Positions 1 through 6,264 of a DNA stretch of 10,564 nucleotides are shown one piece after another. Position numbers and translations under genes: made by a program. This stretch comes from Baffinella frigidus. Lineage: Eukaryota; Cryptophyceae; Cryptomonadales; Baffinellaceae. The stretch covers positions 59,819-70,382 of the forward strand of contig MU647031.1 of NCBI GenBank assembly GCA_026770585.1, in the 5' to 3' direction. Below the pieces are notes generated by a model. The model made no database searches and was not told where the DNA came from. It was given only the letters and a program-made list of their open reading frames with translations. Position 1 is the stretch's first letter; each line of letters begins with the position of its first letter.

Positions 1-293
1 GAGAGAGAGGGAGAGGGAGAGGGAGAGGGAGAGGGAGAGGGAGGGAGGGGGAGAGAGAGAGCGAGAGAGAGCGAAAGAGAGAGAGCGAGAGAGAGCGAGA
101 GAGAGAGAGATAGAGAGCGACAGAGAGAGCGAGCGAGAGATAGAGAGCGAGAGAGAGAGAGCGAGCGAGAGATAGAGAGCGAGAGAGAGAGAGAGCGAGC
201 GAGAGATAGATAGATAGAGAGAGAGAGAGCGAGACAGCGAGAGAGAGCGTGAGAGAGCGAACGCGCGCGAGAGAGCGAGAGAGAGAGAGAGAG
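1..293. repeat. GA-rich microsatellite
   Basis: Almost pure purine simple repeat on the plus strand. It begins with GGGAGA hexamers (about 10-45) and then becomes GA dinucleotides broken by GAGAGCGA and GATAGA variants. It stops abruptly at GTCGATGA. No gene is present. The array runs off the left edge, so its full length is unknown. Confidence 0.95.
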
Positions 294-353
294 TCGATGA
301 ACGTCTTGGCAACGCGAGCTTTCCTCCTTGGAGTGGATGGGAATGCTACAGGG

Positions 354-515
354 GTACCTCGCTCTATGAAAGCCCCTCCCCCTAGGACCCTACTGTAGGC
401 CTGTGGGGGTACCTCGCTCATAAGAAAGCGCCCCCGCCCTAGGACCACCATAGGACTCTAGGCACAGGCTTACTGTAGGGTCCTGGGAGGTGGCGCTTTC
501 TTATGAGCCAGGTAC
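354..515. repeat. Direct duplication plus foldback hairpin
   Basis: A segment starting GTACCTCGCTC (354) is repeated 55 bases later (409). The second copy forms a hairpin: the arm at 409-446 is complementary to 479-515 (GTACC...CTCATAAGAAAGCG against CGCTTTCTTATGAG...GGTAC), with a loop of about 32 bases. Both arms carry CTAGGACC/GGTCCTGG and the loop contains CTGTAGGG. The CTCATAAGAAA start of the arm resembles the tip of the hairpin at 7917-8057. Non-coding. Confidence 0.8.
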
Positions 516-544
516 GCCTGTACAGGGAAAATGAAACCCCTCGT

Positions 545-640
545 AACCAGTAGCCCCGGGCGTAACTGTACCTCAAGCAGGTTTGATCGGCCTGGCACTG
601 GAGATACATGTGTCACAAGGACCCGGTGTGGTGTTACCCG
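545..640 (+). repeat. Dispersed repeat R1, copy 1
   Basis: Shares AACCAGTAGCCC, GTAACTGTA, a GGTTTGATCGG/TGGCACTG block, GATACAT and a terminal TACCCG with the copy at 826-920. The homology is roughly 95 bp with scattered substitutions. It lies directly against the CCACACAG-type element at 641. No coding content recognised. Confidence 0.75.
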
Positions 641-800
641 CCACACAGTGGCCTACCAAGGGATTTTCTGCTGGGATTTAAGCCATTTCCCGGTACCTTA
701 TCCGTAGGAACCCCCCCTATGTCCCTACGGATTGACTGCCGTAGGGTCGTAGGTCATCGCTTAAGGGTTATATGAAATCTCTCGGAAGTGCGAAGTGTGG
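641..800 (+). mobile_element. CCACACAG-type inverted-repeat element, copy a
   Basis: A 160-bp non-autonomous element. The left end reads CCACACAGTGG...AAGGGATTTT; the right end AAATCTCTCGG...GTGTGG is its degenerate reverse complement. The interior has ACCTTATCCGTAGGAACC, a C run, TATGTCCCTACGG and CCGTAGGGTCGTAGG, all shared with the copies at 2393-2554, 5401-5564 and 6359-6519. It encodes no protein, so any mobility would depend on an enzyme encoded elsewhere (inference). Confidence 0.75.
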
Positions 801-920
801 GTGGGCAGTGACCTGATCCGGACCGAACCAGCAGCCCTCGGCATAACTGTAACCTAAGGAGGTTTTGGTCGGTCTGGCACTGTTGATACATTTATCAAAA
901 GGATCCGGAGTTGCTACCCG
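799..920 (+). repeat. Dispersed repeat R1, copy 2
   Basis: Begins GGGTGGGCAGTGACCTGATC, as does copy 3 at 1005, and continues through ACCAGCAGCCCTCGGCATAA into the block shared with copy 1, ending TTGCTACCCG. It overlaps the last bases of the preceding inverted-repeat element. Non-coding. Confidence 0.75.
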
Positions 921-1004
921 ACTGGGCAGTCCTTTACCCGAGTGTCGTGAGTTGACTTACAGATTGGGCATATACCCGATTATCACAAGCTGACAAATAT
1001 TCTT

Positions 1005-1060
1005 GGGTGGGCAGTGACCTGATCGGGGCCGAACCAGCAGCCCTCGGCATAACTGTACAG
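1005..1060 (+). repeat. Dispersed repeat R1, copy 3 (truncated)
   Basis: About 55 bp nearly identical to 799-855: GGGTGGGCAGTGACCTGATC, then ACCAGCAGCCCTCGGCATAA. Homology ends after CTGTA, so this is a 3'-truncated copy. A short open frame starting inside it (1007-1246) looks accidental. Confidence 0.75.
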
Positions 1061-1065
1061 CCACA

Positions 1066-1362
1066 CCCCGCACGTCTCGCTGTTCTTGCAGCACTGCGAG
1101 AGAGGGGGGTTGGTTATTCATACTCGAGGGGGGGCTCGGTTATTTATGCGATGTGCGCCGACACGTTTATGCGATTTATGCCGACACGGGATATTTATGC
1201 TACTAACGGAAAGTCGGCCCGATGTGGGCCGAAAATCCCTTGGTAGCCCGGTGTGTGATTATGCCGCCATCCCTGACGTCTTGCTGTGCTTGAGGCGCTG
1301 CGCCAGGGGGGGTTCCAGGGGGAGGGAGAGGGTAGGGGTGTTGATGCTATTTATGCCGACAC
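1066..1362. repeat. Diverged direct repeat with TTATGCCGACACG motifs
   Basis: Two related segments: 1073-1115 (GTCTCGCTGTTCTTGCAGC, then a G run) and 1274-1316 (GTCTTGCTGTGCTTGAGGC, then a G run). Each is followed by copies of TTTATGC...TGCCGACACG, at about 1139-1165, 1167-1189 and 1342-1362. The piece between them (1204-1258) is an inverted-repeat element fragment. Open frames here overlap on both strands and match nothing I recognise. Confidence 0.6.
1204..1258 (-). mobile_element. CCACACAG-type element, end fragment
   Basis: About 55 bp matching the right end (as drawn on the plus strand) of the copies at 2393-2554 and 6359-6519: AACGGAAAG, the GGCCCGATGTGGGCC hairpin, GAAAATCCCTT, then GGTAGCCCGGTGTGTG. 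The other end is missing. Confidence 0.75.
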
Positions 1363-1436
1363 GACCGTGCTGCTTTTGCCCCAAAGTCTCAAGACCTTGG
1401 TGTTTAGACCGAAGCCCTAAACCATACCGACCATAA

Positions 1437-1515
1437 ATCATGCACCATCAACCCTAATCTCTCACCTCTCAACCCTTATCCCTATCCCCGAACTCCGAAA
1501 GTTCTAAACCCAAAC
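1437..1515 (-). repeat. Degenerate CCCTAAA-like tract
   Basis: Loose runs of CAACCCTAAT, CAACCCTTAT, CCCTATCCC and TAAACCC, resembling decayed telomere-type heptamers with the C-rich strand on plus. A similar tract begins the array at 10420. Weakly periodic, no gene. Confidence 0.5.
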
Positions 1516-1522
1516 TCCCCAC

Positions 1523-1725
1523 CCCACCAGCAACCCGTTGCAGCTTATAACCGGGTCGGGTACTGTAGGAATTTTCAGCTAAACCAATGACATCTCATTA
1601 AATCTCCCCGTCAGCAATTCCCAGGTCCCTAGGACTCCTACCGTAGGGCCCTACAAATAAATCAAAAAAAAAATCATTCCCGGATTCTTGCAAGGATCCG
1701 GTAAAAGCTCTACTGGCAGCTAGCA
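1523..1725 (+). repeat. Dispersed repeat R2, copy 1
   Basis: About 200 bp clearly related to 9753-9962. It shares CCCACCAGCAACCCG, AATTTTCAGC, AATCTCCCC, a GGTCCCTAGG block, CTCCTACCGTAGGG, AATAAATCAAAAAA, CCGGAT..TTGCAAGGA and CCGGTAAAAGCT. In the frame used by the open frame at 9468-10049, this copy meets a TAA stop soon after TTTTCAGC. That argues the repeat is non-coding. A second, diverged copy of its tail (ATTCTTG.AAGG...CAAAAG) follows at 1731-1758. Confidence 0.85.
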
Positions 1726-1751
1726 CCACGCCAGATTCTTGGAAGGGGTCG

Positions 1752-1799
1752 CCAAAAGTCAATTCCCCGGAAGAATAAGGGGGAAGTGTTTACTTTTGG
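1752..1799. repeat. Small hairpin
   Basis: CCAAAAGT at 1752-1759 is perfectly complementary to ACTTTTGG at 1792-1799. An inner AATTCCCC (1761-1768) is partly complementary to GGGGGAAG. It is a short foldback of about 48 bp of unknown origin. Confidence 0.5.
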
Positions 1800-1856
1800 G
1801 ATAGTGGGGCACCCAAACGTGCGCTCGGAAAGAGCCGAACCGCCACGAGGAAATTC

Positions 1857-1997
1857 ATCTCGAAAGAAAACTGAATCAGTTCCCTAATTAGCGTGTTCAT
1901 CTCATTAGAAGTCCTTATGAAATTTATTACGCCCTCACTAATTTATCCTATTCAACCTCCTATTCAAAAGGAACTGATTCAGTTATCTTCCGAGATC
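1857..1997. mobile_element. Foldback element, type B core
   Basis: Inverted arms at 1857-1883 and 1970-1997. The inner 15 bases, AACTGAATCAGTTCC and GGAACTGATTCAGTT, are exact complements; the outer part (ATCTCG.AAGA) has a few mismatches. The interior of about 86 bases is A+T-rich and resembles the reverse complement of the interior of the hairpin at 6606-6754 (shared CGTGTTCAT, AGAAG, CCCT..CTAA.TTTA), although the arms of the two are unrelated. No coding capacity. Confidence 0.7.
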
Positions 1998-2095
1998 AAA
2001 TTGGGTGTGGCAAGAGTGAACGTGCCTGAAATTCCATCAAGAGATTTGAGGGGAGAATCACGCCACAAGTGAAACCCACGTACCGCAACAATGTG

Positions 2096-2207
2096 GAATC
2101 TGTCTTCTTCTTCTTCTTCTTCTTCTTCTTCTTCTTCTTCTTCTTCTTCTTCTTCTTTAGTACCCTCAGAAAAAGACCTCCAGAAAGGCCCCCCCAGCCG
2201 AATCTGT
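2096..2207 (-). mobile_element. GAA-tailed retroposon, short copy
   Basis: A (TTC)n tract of about 18 units (2103-2157) on plus is the (GAA)n tail of a minus-strand element. Just before the tail, on minus, the body reads GAGGGTACTAAAG, close to GAGAGTAATAAAG in the copy at 3101-3210. The body is only about 42 bases, so this copy is truncated or internally deleted. GAATCTGT occurs on both sides (2096-2103 and 2200-2207) and is a likely 8-bp target duplication. The glutamate- or lysine-run frames over the tract are not genes. Confidence 0.55.
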
Positions 2208-2312
2208 ACCATGAAATCACTTTGAAGCGAAAGTTCTCATTCTGAACCTTTCACTCGCTGGCGTCCAGGCGGGGTCAAGCAACCTCTTGACATAATGTAT
2301 CATGGGGTTCGC

Positions 2313-2387
2313 GGGGGTTCCTACGGACAGGGTAACGGAAACTCGGGCTCTCAGAGCCCAATAATCTCTTCGAAGCCCTCTGTGTGG
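2313..2387 (-). mobile_element. CCACACAG-type element, half copy
   Basis: Matches the right half (plus orientation) of the full copy that follows: GGGGGTTCCTACGGA, GGTAACGGAAA, a subterminal hairpin GGGCTCTCAGAGCCC, ATCTCTTCGAAG, then CTCTGTGTGG. The hairpin is in the same place as GGCCCGATTTGGGCC in the next copy but has a different sequence with the pairing kept. The left half is not recognisable. Confidence 0.7.
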
Positions 2388-2392
2388 ACCAG

Positions 2393-2554
2393 CCACGCTC
2401 CGCGCTTCCAAGGGATTTCATATAACCCTTCAGCGATAAGACCTACGACCCTACGGTAGGCAACCCGTAGGGACATAGGGGGGGTTCCTACGGATAAGGA
2501 AACGGAAAGGTGGCCCGATTTGGGCCGAAAATGCCTTCGTAGCCCGGTGTGTGG
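2393..2554 (-). mobile_element. CCACACAG-type inverted-repeat element, copy b
   Basis: A 162-bp element. The left end CCACGCTCCG...CCAAGGGATTT pairs with the right end AAAATGCCTTCG...GGTGTGTGG. The interior reads GACCCTACGGTAGGCAACC, GTAGGGACATAGGG, TTCCTACGGATAAGG and ACGGAAAGG, then the hairpin GGCCCGATTTGGGCC. It is in the same orientation as 6359-6519 and opposite to 641-800 and 5401-5564. No open frame of significance. Confidence 0.85.
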
Positions 2555-2598
2555 AGAGGCGCGAGGCAACTAACCCCCTAATCCCAACCCCCATGGGC

Positions 2599-2637
2599 GA
2601 CCTGGTCCTTGCAGGAGGCAAGGGTCCACGCGGGGTC
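2599..2637 (+). repeat. 39-bp direct repeat, copy 1
   Basis: GACCTGGTCCTTGCAGGAGG followed by CA.GGGTCCACGCGGGGTC. It is repeated at 2857-2895 with one mismatch, 258 bases downstream. Between the copies lie a decayed telomere-like tract and about 140 bases of unassigned sequence. Confidence 0.85.
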
Positions 2638-2640
2638 CAG

Positions 2641-2712
2641 AAATTGCCCTAAATCCCAAACCCTGAACCCTTAAGCCTAAACCCTAAACCCTGAAGCCTT
2701 AAACCCCACTCC
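2641..2712 (-). repeat. Degenerate CCCTAAA telomere-like tract
   Basis: About ten imperfect heptamers with the C-rich strand on plus (CCCTAAATCCC, AACCCTGAACCC, CCTAAACCCTAAACCC). The bases 2713-2856 that follow show nothing I can assign. Confidence 0.7.
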
Positions 2713-2856
2713 AGGCTGCCTGAACATGTTATGAGCCTCGAGTGGACTGACAATTCGCACGGGACTTGGAGCCATTTCCCGATATCATCAATTCCCAGAA
2801 ATGAATTTATGAAAAGGATCAAGAGGAAAATAGAGAGTTGAAATGAGGAAGAATGG

Positions 2857-2895
2857 GACCTGGTCCTTGCAGGAGGCAGGGGTCCACGCGGGGTC
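2857..2895 (+). repeat. 39-bp direct repeat, copy 2
   Basis: Second copy of the 2599-2637 sequence with one base changed. It leads into the two tandem units at 2920-3299. Confidence 0.85.
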
Positions 2896-2919
2896 GGGCG
2901 CGCGCTCGAGCCCGAAGCA

Positions 2920-3063
2920 GCGCCGCCCGGTCATGTCTTCCTGGAACCGGCACCTGCCATTGAGGGATCCCGTCAGTGCCGAGTAGCCGCATGCGCCCTA
3001 CCGTAGGAACCTGCGTAGGCCCATACGCCCTATGGTAGGGCCCTAGGACCTGCCTAGGACCTC
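2920..3063 (+). repeat. Tandem unit 1 (contains the empty retroposon site)
   Basis: A 144-bp unit from GCGCCGCCCGGTCATGTCTT to GGACCTGCCTAGGACCTC. Relative to unit 2 it carries a 32-bp internal duplication around the CCCTACCGTAGG / CCCTATGGTAGG motifs. At 2943-2956 the sequence GGAACCGGCACCTG is present once and uninterrupted. The same 14 bases are doubled around an insertion in unit 2, so this unit preserves the pre-insertion arrangement. No gene. Confidence 0.85.
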
Positions 3064-3299
3064 GCGCCGCCCGGTCATGTCTTCTGGGAACCGGCACCTG
3101 AGGCGGGCCCGTTTCTTGAGGCTCATAGGCTTTTTTATCACTCAACTCAAGGCTCAAGGGCCTCATTTAGGACCTGTATCGAGAGTAATAAAGAAGAAGA
3201 AGAAGAAGAAGGAACCGGCACCTGCCGTTGAGCTATCCCGTAAGCGCCGAGTAGGCGCATACGCCCTACCGTAGGGCCCTAGGACCTGCCTAGGACCTC
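3064..3299 (+). repeat. Tandem unit 2 (interrupted)
   Basis: A 236-bp unit with the same start and end as unit 1. Removing the 110-bp insertion and one 14-bp duplication leaves 112 bp, which equals unit 1 minus its 32-bp internal duplication. The unit ends ...CTACCGTAGGGCCCTAGG, then ACCTGCCTAGGACCTC. Confidence 0.85.
3101..3210 (+). mobile_element. GAA-tailed SINE-like retroposon, full copy
   Basis: A 110-bp insertion ending in about seven GAA units (3190-3210). It is flanked by a perfect 14-bp target-site duplication, GGAACCGGCACCTG, at 3087-3100 and 3211-3224. The body begins AGGCGGGCCCG and contains GAGGCTCATAGGC, TATCACTCAACTCAAGGC, CAAGGGCCTCATTTAGGACC and GAGAGTAATAAAG. Related copies are at 4324-4436 and, reduced, at 2096-2207 and 6946-6988. 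A simple 3' tail and a variable-length target duplication are hallmarks of target-primed reverse transcription by a LINE-type enzyme (family knowledge). No A box, B box or tRNA-like head is evident, so the source RNA is unknown. Confidence 0.85.
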
Positions 3300-3415
3300 T
3301 TGCCGGTCAATTTTGACCGCCTCGCCACTTGAGGGATATGGCTATGGGGATGGGTGTTGGGGTTCGTTTTTTTTTTGGAGGAGGGCAGGGCAGGGGTCGG
3401 GGGTGTCGGGTGTAC

Positions 3416-3716
3416 GTAGGGGTTAGGGTTTAGGGTTTAGGGTGCAGGGGTTTGGATGTAGAGTTTGGGGTTTGGGGTTTGGGGTTTGGGGTTTGGGGTT
3501 TGAGGTGCAGGGTTTCTGGTGAAGCGTGCAGTGTGAAGGGTGTAGGGTGTATGGTGTATGGTGTAGGGTGTAGGGTGCAGGGTGTAGGGAGTAGAGTGTA
3601 GGGTGTAGGGAGTAGGGTGTAGGGTGCAGGGTGTAGGATGCAGTGTGCAGGGTGTAGGGTGCAGGGTGTAGGGTGCAGGGTGTATGTAGGATGTAGGGTG
3701 TAGGGTGTAGGGTTTG
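3416..3716 (+). repeat. Telomere-like heptamer array: GGGTTTA, GGGTTTG, GGGTGTA, GGGTGCA
   Basis: About 300 bp in a seven-base register. It starts with GGGTTTA units, passes through a run of five or so GGGTTTG units (about 3465-3502), then a long stretch of GGGTGTA and GGGTGCA units with ATGGTGT variants. The minus-strand open frame across it (3423-3794), rich in Leu-His-Pro, follows from the seven-base period and is not a gene. Confidence 0.9.
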
Positions 3717-3789
3717 GAGAGTACCGCGGCCCACGCTTCGACGCACCCCCCGACTTCGGAGCCCCGGCAGCCTGCGAACGAAATCGTTC

Positions 3790-3888
3790 ATCAAATCGAG
3801 GGAAGTGCTTCAGCCATTTTCTCCGACCAGAGCCTTGAAGAGGCTTCTTTCCAGGGGGAAATGCCTCAATCCCGATCCTCGATTTGAT
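3790..3888. repeat. Foldback hairpin (ATCAAATCGAGG arms)
   Basis: ATCAAATCGAGG (3790-3801) is perfectly complementary to CCTCGATTTGAT (3877-3888). Weaker complementarity continues inward, with AGCCTTGAAGAGGCT near the centre. Total length is about 99 bp. The open frame 3805-4032 runs through this hairpin into the next one and is judged accidental. Confidence 0.6.
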
Positions 3889-3974
3889 CCACTTCGGAGG
3901 GCGTCTTTGCCCGGCAGGAAAAATGCGTATATGAGTTTTAGTATACGTACGTACAAAAGCGGGATGTTGTGCGA

Positions 3975-4132
3975 GACTTATCTCAGAAAAGCCTTTTTTA
4001 CAAGTCGGTTTCTTGAGTCAACCCCCCCATAAATATGTCAACTTATGCATAGAGAAAGAATAAGTTGACGAATTTGTAGGGGCATTGACTTAATAAAAAC
4101 GACTTTTAGAAGGGCCTTTCTGAGATAAAGAC
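3975..4132. mobile_element. Foldback element, 158 bp
   Basis: Arms of about 55 bases: 3975-4029 (GACTTATCTCAGAAAAGCC...AAGTCGG...TTGAGTCAA) and 4077-4132 (TTGACTTAATAAAAACGAC...GGGCC, then TTTCTGAGATAAAGAC) are imperfect complements. The loop contains a second, perfect inner stem, GTCAACTTA (4037-4045) with TAAGTTGAC (4061-4069). No coding capacity; probably a MITE-like foldback. Confidence 0.8.
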
Positions 4133-4323
4133 GCGGCGAGGAAGGATGAGCAAAAGCGAAAGGTGAGACTGACCTCGTGTAGACGTGTCACCCAACTGCG
4201 AACACAAAAGCGCGACGTTGACCAACCTCGGGAGCAATATAACTCATAAACGTCGCCCACCTTAAAGTTGCGTTGAAAGCTGACTTTTGTTGGAAAGCCA
4301 GATTTTGGCGTGCATCCACCAAT

Positions 4324-4436
4324 GGTTTGCGGGGCGGGCTCGTCACGTAAGGCTCATAGACTATTGTATCACTCAACTCAAGGCTTAAGGGCCTATCTAG
4401 GACCTGAATCGAGAGTAATGACGAAGAAGAAGAAGT
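4324..4436 (+). mobile_element. GAA-tailed SINE-like retroposon, second copy
   Basis: Highly similar to 3101-3210: GGGCGGGCTCG, AAGGCTCATAG, TATCACTCAACTCAAGGCTT, AAGGGCCTATCTAGGACCTG, GAGAGTAATGACG, then (GAA)n. The 5' end is seven or so bases longer (GGTTTGCGG). Candidate target duplication: ATCCACCAAT (4314-4323) and ATCTACCAAT (4437-4446), one mismatch in ten. A palindromic element begins immediately after it at 4449. Confidence 0.75.
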
Positions 4437-4448
4437 ATCTACCAATCT

Positions 4449-4585
4449 CATATGGAAACACTTGTAATTTATAAACTGGATTCAATGAAATTTGCTACAC
4501 GGAACGATCTTTACTAGTAATATTGAAGCACACGTGTAGTAATTTTGATTGAAATCAGTTTATGAATTATAAGTGTTTCCATATG
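4449..4585. mobile_element. Foldback element, type A core
   Basis: A 137-bp palindromic element. The arm 4449-4500 (CATATGGAAACACTTGTAAT...TTGCTACAC) is complementary to 4534-4585 (GTGTAGTAATTTTGATTG...AAGTGTTTCCATATG) with few mismatches. The inner 69 bases (4483-4551) match the cores of the hairpins at 4844-4979 (reversed) and 7917-8057, while the outer arm sequence is unrelated to theirs. The loop contains TTTACTAGTAATATT. No gene. Confidence 0.85.
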
Positions 4586-4661
4586 AAATTCTCCCTCGGT
4601 ACATCTCACACAATATGCACCAATCAACACGTCAACACGAGGTTAGTCTGACGTCGGGCTC

Positions 4662-4838
4662 TTACCACCAGCCCTGGGAGGTGACTCAAATAGTGCCCAG
4701 GAACATTTTCGATTCACGTTGCTGAGACCCCAGATCTGAGGTCTCTGCTACTTAAGTTGACACATTTTGTGCCAAAATCAACTTTTAGGATTTCTGCCCC
4801 AGCGCACAATTTGAGACACCTCTCAGGGCTAGTGGTAA
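4662..4838. mobile_element. Foldback element, 177 bp
   Basis: The arm 4662-4697 (TTACCACCAGCCCTGGGAGG...CTCAAATAGTGCCC) pairs with 4802-4838 (GCGCACAATTTGAGACACC...AGGGCTAGTGGTAA). Two further perfect small stems sit inside: GAGACC...GGTCTC at 4724-4745 around AGATCT, and AAGTTGA...TCAACTT at 4754-4784. RNA or single-stranded DNA from this element could form a branched fold. Confidence 0.75.
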
Positions 4839-4843
4839 ACCTC

Positions 4844-4979
4844 ATCCGGGGAAACCCATTTTTCTTTCATTTCCTAGCAATGGAAATTACTACACATTTT
4901 TTTTGATATTACTAGTACGAACGAATTGCGTGGTAATTTTCGTTGCCAGGAAATGAAAGAAAAATAGGTTTCCCCGGAT
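4844..4979. mobile_element. Foldback element, type A core (reversed)
   Basis: The arm 4844-4895 (ATCCGGGGAAACCC...TTTCTTTCATTTCCTAGC...TACTACAC) pairs with 4930-4979 (GTGGTAATTTTCGTTGCC...GAAATGAAAGAAAAATAGG...TCCCCGGAT). The core 4878-4945, read on minus, aligns with 4483-4551, including TACTAGTAATAT and TGTGTAGTAATTT. The outer arms differ from those of the other type A copies. Confidence 0.85.
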
Positions 4980-5034
4980 AAAGCCGTACGTTGGGCTCGG
5001 TGGCCGCCTGCGGACACGCGCGTTGATGATGCCA

Positions 5035-5185
5035 GAAGCTAACACCAGCGGAACCCTTAGCCTACGGTAGGAACCCCCCCCCCCTCTACGACGTTTTAAA
5101 CAAAAGGTTGTTTACAAGTCGTAGGAGGGGGCTCTTACCGTAGGCAATCCGTAGGCTCCAAGTACCTCGCTGGCGTTAGCTTTTT
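5035..5185. mobile_element. Foldback element with CCTACGGTAGG arms
   Basis: Left arm 5035-5091 (GAAGCTAACACCAGCGGAAC, then AGCCTACGGTAGGAACC, a C run and CTCTACGAC) pairs with right arm 5116-5185 (AAGTCGTAGGAGGGGGCTC, TTACCGTAGGCAATCCGTAG, GCTCC, then CTCGCTGGCGTTAGCTTTT). The right arm carries an insertion relative to the left. The loop is A+T-rich. Total about 151 bp. Confidence 0.8.
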
Positions 5186-5198
5186 GCATGATTGACGA

Positions 5199-5327
5199 CC
5201 ACCAACCACCAGAAGCGAACCAAATCGAAGAATGGCTCACGTTGATTTCCCCTGCAGACTAAACCCTGAGGGGGTAGTCTGCAGGGGAAAGCAACTTTCG
5301 CGTTGGTTCACTTCTGGTGGCTGGTGG
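5199..5327. mobile_element. Foldback element with a perfect 16-bp inner stem
   Basis: Outer arms 5199-5222 (CCACCAACCACCAGAAGCGA) and 5304-5327 (TCACTTCTGGTGGCTGGTGG) are near complements. The inner stem TTTCCCCTGCAGACTA (5246-5261) and TAGTCTGCAGGGGAAA (5275-5290) is perfect, around a 13-base loop. It follows the previous hairpin after only 13 bases. Confidence 0.85.
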
Positions 5328-5400
5328 GAGCCCAACGGCAGACACAACTCCTGTTGACGAAACCATCCGCGACGAAGCGCACGTCGTCAGCGCGACGCTT

Positions 5401-5564
5401 CCACACACCGGGCTACCCAGGTCAAAACCCCGTCAAATCTAACCCACTTTCCGTTACCTTATCCGCAGACCCCCCCCCCTATGTCCCTAAGGATTGCCTA
5501 CCGTAGGGTCCTAGATTTTATGGCTTAAGGGCTTTTCGAAACCCCTTCGAAGTCCACTGTGTGG
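5401..5564 (+). mobile_element. CCACACAG-type inverted-repeat element, copy c
   Basis: A 164-bp element starting CCACACACCGGGCTACCCAG and ending CCCCTTCGAAGTCCACTGTG + TGG. The interior has CTTTCCGTTACCTTATCCGC, a C run, TATGTCCCTAAGGATTGCC, TACCGTAGGGTCCTAG and GGCTTAAGGGC. Same orientation as 641-800. The subterminal hairpin seen in other copies is not evident here. Confidence 0.8.
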
Positions 5565-5597
5565 GACTGATCCGGGCAAGTTGTTTTGCGTTCGCAG

Positions 5598-5640
5598 AGT
5601 CTACAGGGAAAATTACTAAATTAGTCTACCGGGAAAATTA
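5598..5640 (+). repeat. Short tandem duplication
   Basis: AGTCTACAGGGAAAATTA (5598-5615) is repeated as AGTCTACCGGGAAAATTA (5623-5640), 25 bases apart, with one mismatch. The GC-rich stretch 5641-5730 that follows has no recognisable gene. Confidence 0.8.
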
Positions 5641-5734
5641 GTCAACGCACCTGCCCCTGGGCGCCCCAGCGGCGAGTGCCGTCCGTCACGTCCTTGCACC
5701 TGGTGCCAAGTGTGGCGGTCAGGCGTTGCGTTTT

Positions 5735-6222
5735 CGGTTTGCGTTTTCGGGGTGTGGGGTTTGGGGTTTGGGGTTTTGGGGATTGGGGTTTGGGTGGTTT
5801 TGGGTGGTGTTGGGTGGTGTTGGGTGGTTTGGTTTTTTTTTGGGGGGGGGAGGTGGGGTTGGGTTTTGGAGTTTTGGTTTTGGGTTTTGGGGTTATGGGT
5901 TTTGGGTTTTGGGTTTTGGGATGTGGGGTTTGGGTTTTGGGTTTTGGGTTTTGGTTTTGGGTTTGGATTTGGGGGTTTCGTTTTTTTCGGGTCCCGTGTT
6001 CCGTGCTCCGCGTTTCGGGTTTCAGGGGCCTCGTGTTCAGTCTTCCGGGGCTCGCATTGTCGGGGTCCATCTTTCGGGGTCCATCCACCGGGACCCGAAT
6101 TTCGGGATTTTTCGTGTTCCACGATCCGTTTTTCGGGTATTGGTTTTTCGGGAATTGAGTTTTCGGGTATTGAGTTTTCGGGTGTTGAGTTTTTTTTTCG
6201 GGTATTGAATTTTCGGGCATTT
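5735..6222 (+). repeat. Telomere-like array: TTTGGGG, TTTTGGG, decaying to TTTCGGG
   Basis: About 490 bp of heptamer variants: GGGGTTT units, TGGGTGGTT units and a G run (about 5840-5850), then GGGTTTT units to about 5975. After that comes a decayed GTTTCGGG-like stretch containing TTTTCGGGTATTGAG repeats (about 6130-6220). Long low-complexity frames exist on both strands (Gly/Phe/Trp-rich on plus, Pro/Lys/Asn-rich on minus) because seven is not a multiple of three; none is a credible gene. Confidence 0.85.
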
Positions 6223-6264
6223 TACCGCGAGACGCGCCACGCGTGGATCTTAGTCATGGACAAA

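Larger units (their letters stand above)
4163..4652. mobile_element. Composite 490-bp segment with 26-bp inverted termini
   Basis: The left end (4163-4188, GTGAGACTGACCTCGTGTAG + ACGTGT) and right end (4627-4652, ACACGTCAACACGAGGTTAG + TCTGAC) are reverse complements at 23 of 26 positions. Between them lie unassigned sequence (4189-4313), a GAA-tailed retroposon and a complete hairpin element. The right end also carries a copy of the TATTGTGTGAGATGT motif (minus strand, 4598-4616). It could be a larger non-autonomous element used as a landing site by smaller ones, or a chance pairing of two repeat copies. Confidence 0.55.

Noticed and set aside
1007-1436. Short plus-strand frames of 79 and 116 codons
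   Set aside because: They cross dispersed repeats and an inverted-repeat element fragment and overlap each other in different phases.
1979-2220. Frames with poly-Glu or poly-Lys runs
   Set aside because: They read through the (TTC)n retroposon tail; flanking residues show no domain.
3416-3716. CRISPR array
   Set aside because: The repeats are contiguous seven-base units with no unique spacers, and no associated protein genes occur.
3423-3794. Minus-strand frame of Leu-His-Pro-Thr-type repeats, 123 codons
   Set aside because: It follows the GGGTGTA/GGGTGCA array; only the first 27 or so codons are outside it and match nothing known.
3805-4032. 75-codon plus-strand frame
   Set aside because: It runs from one hairpin element into the arm of the next, so it is built from mobile DNA.
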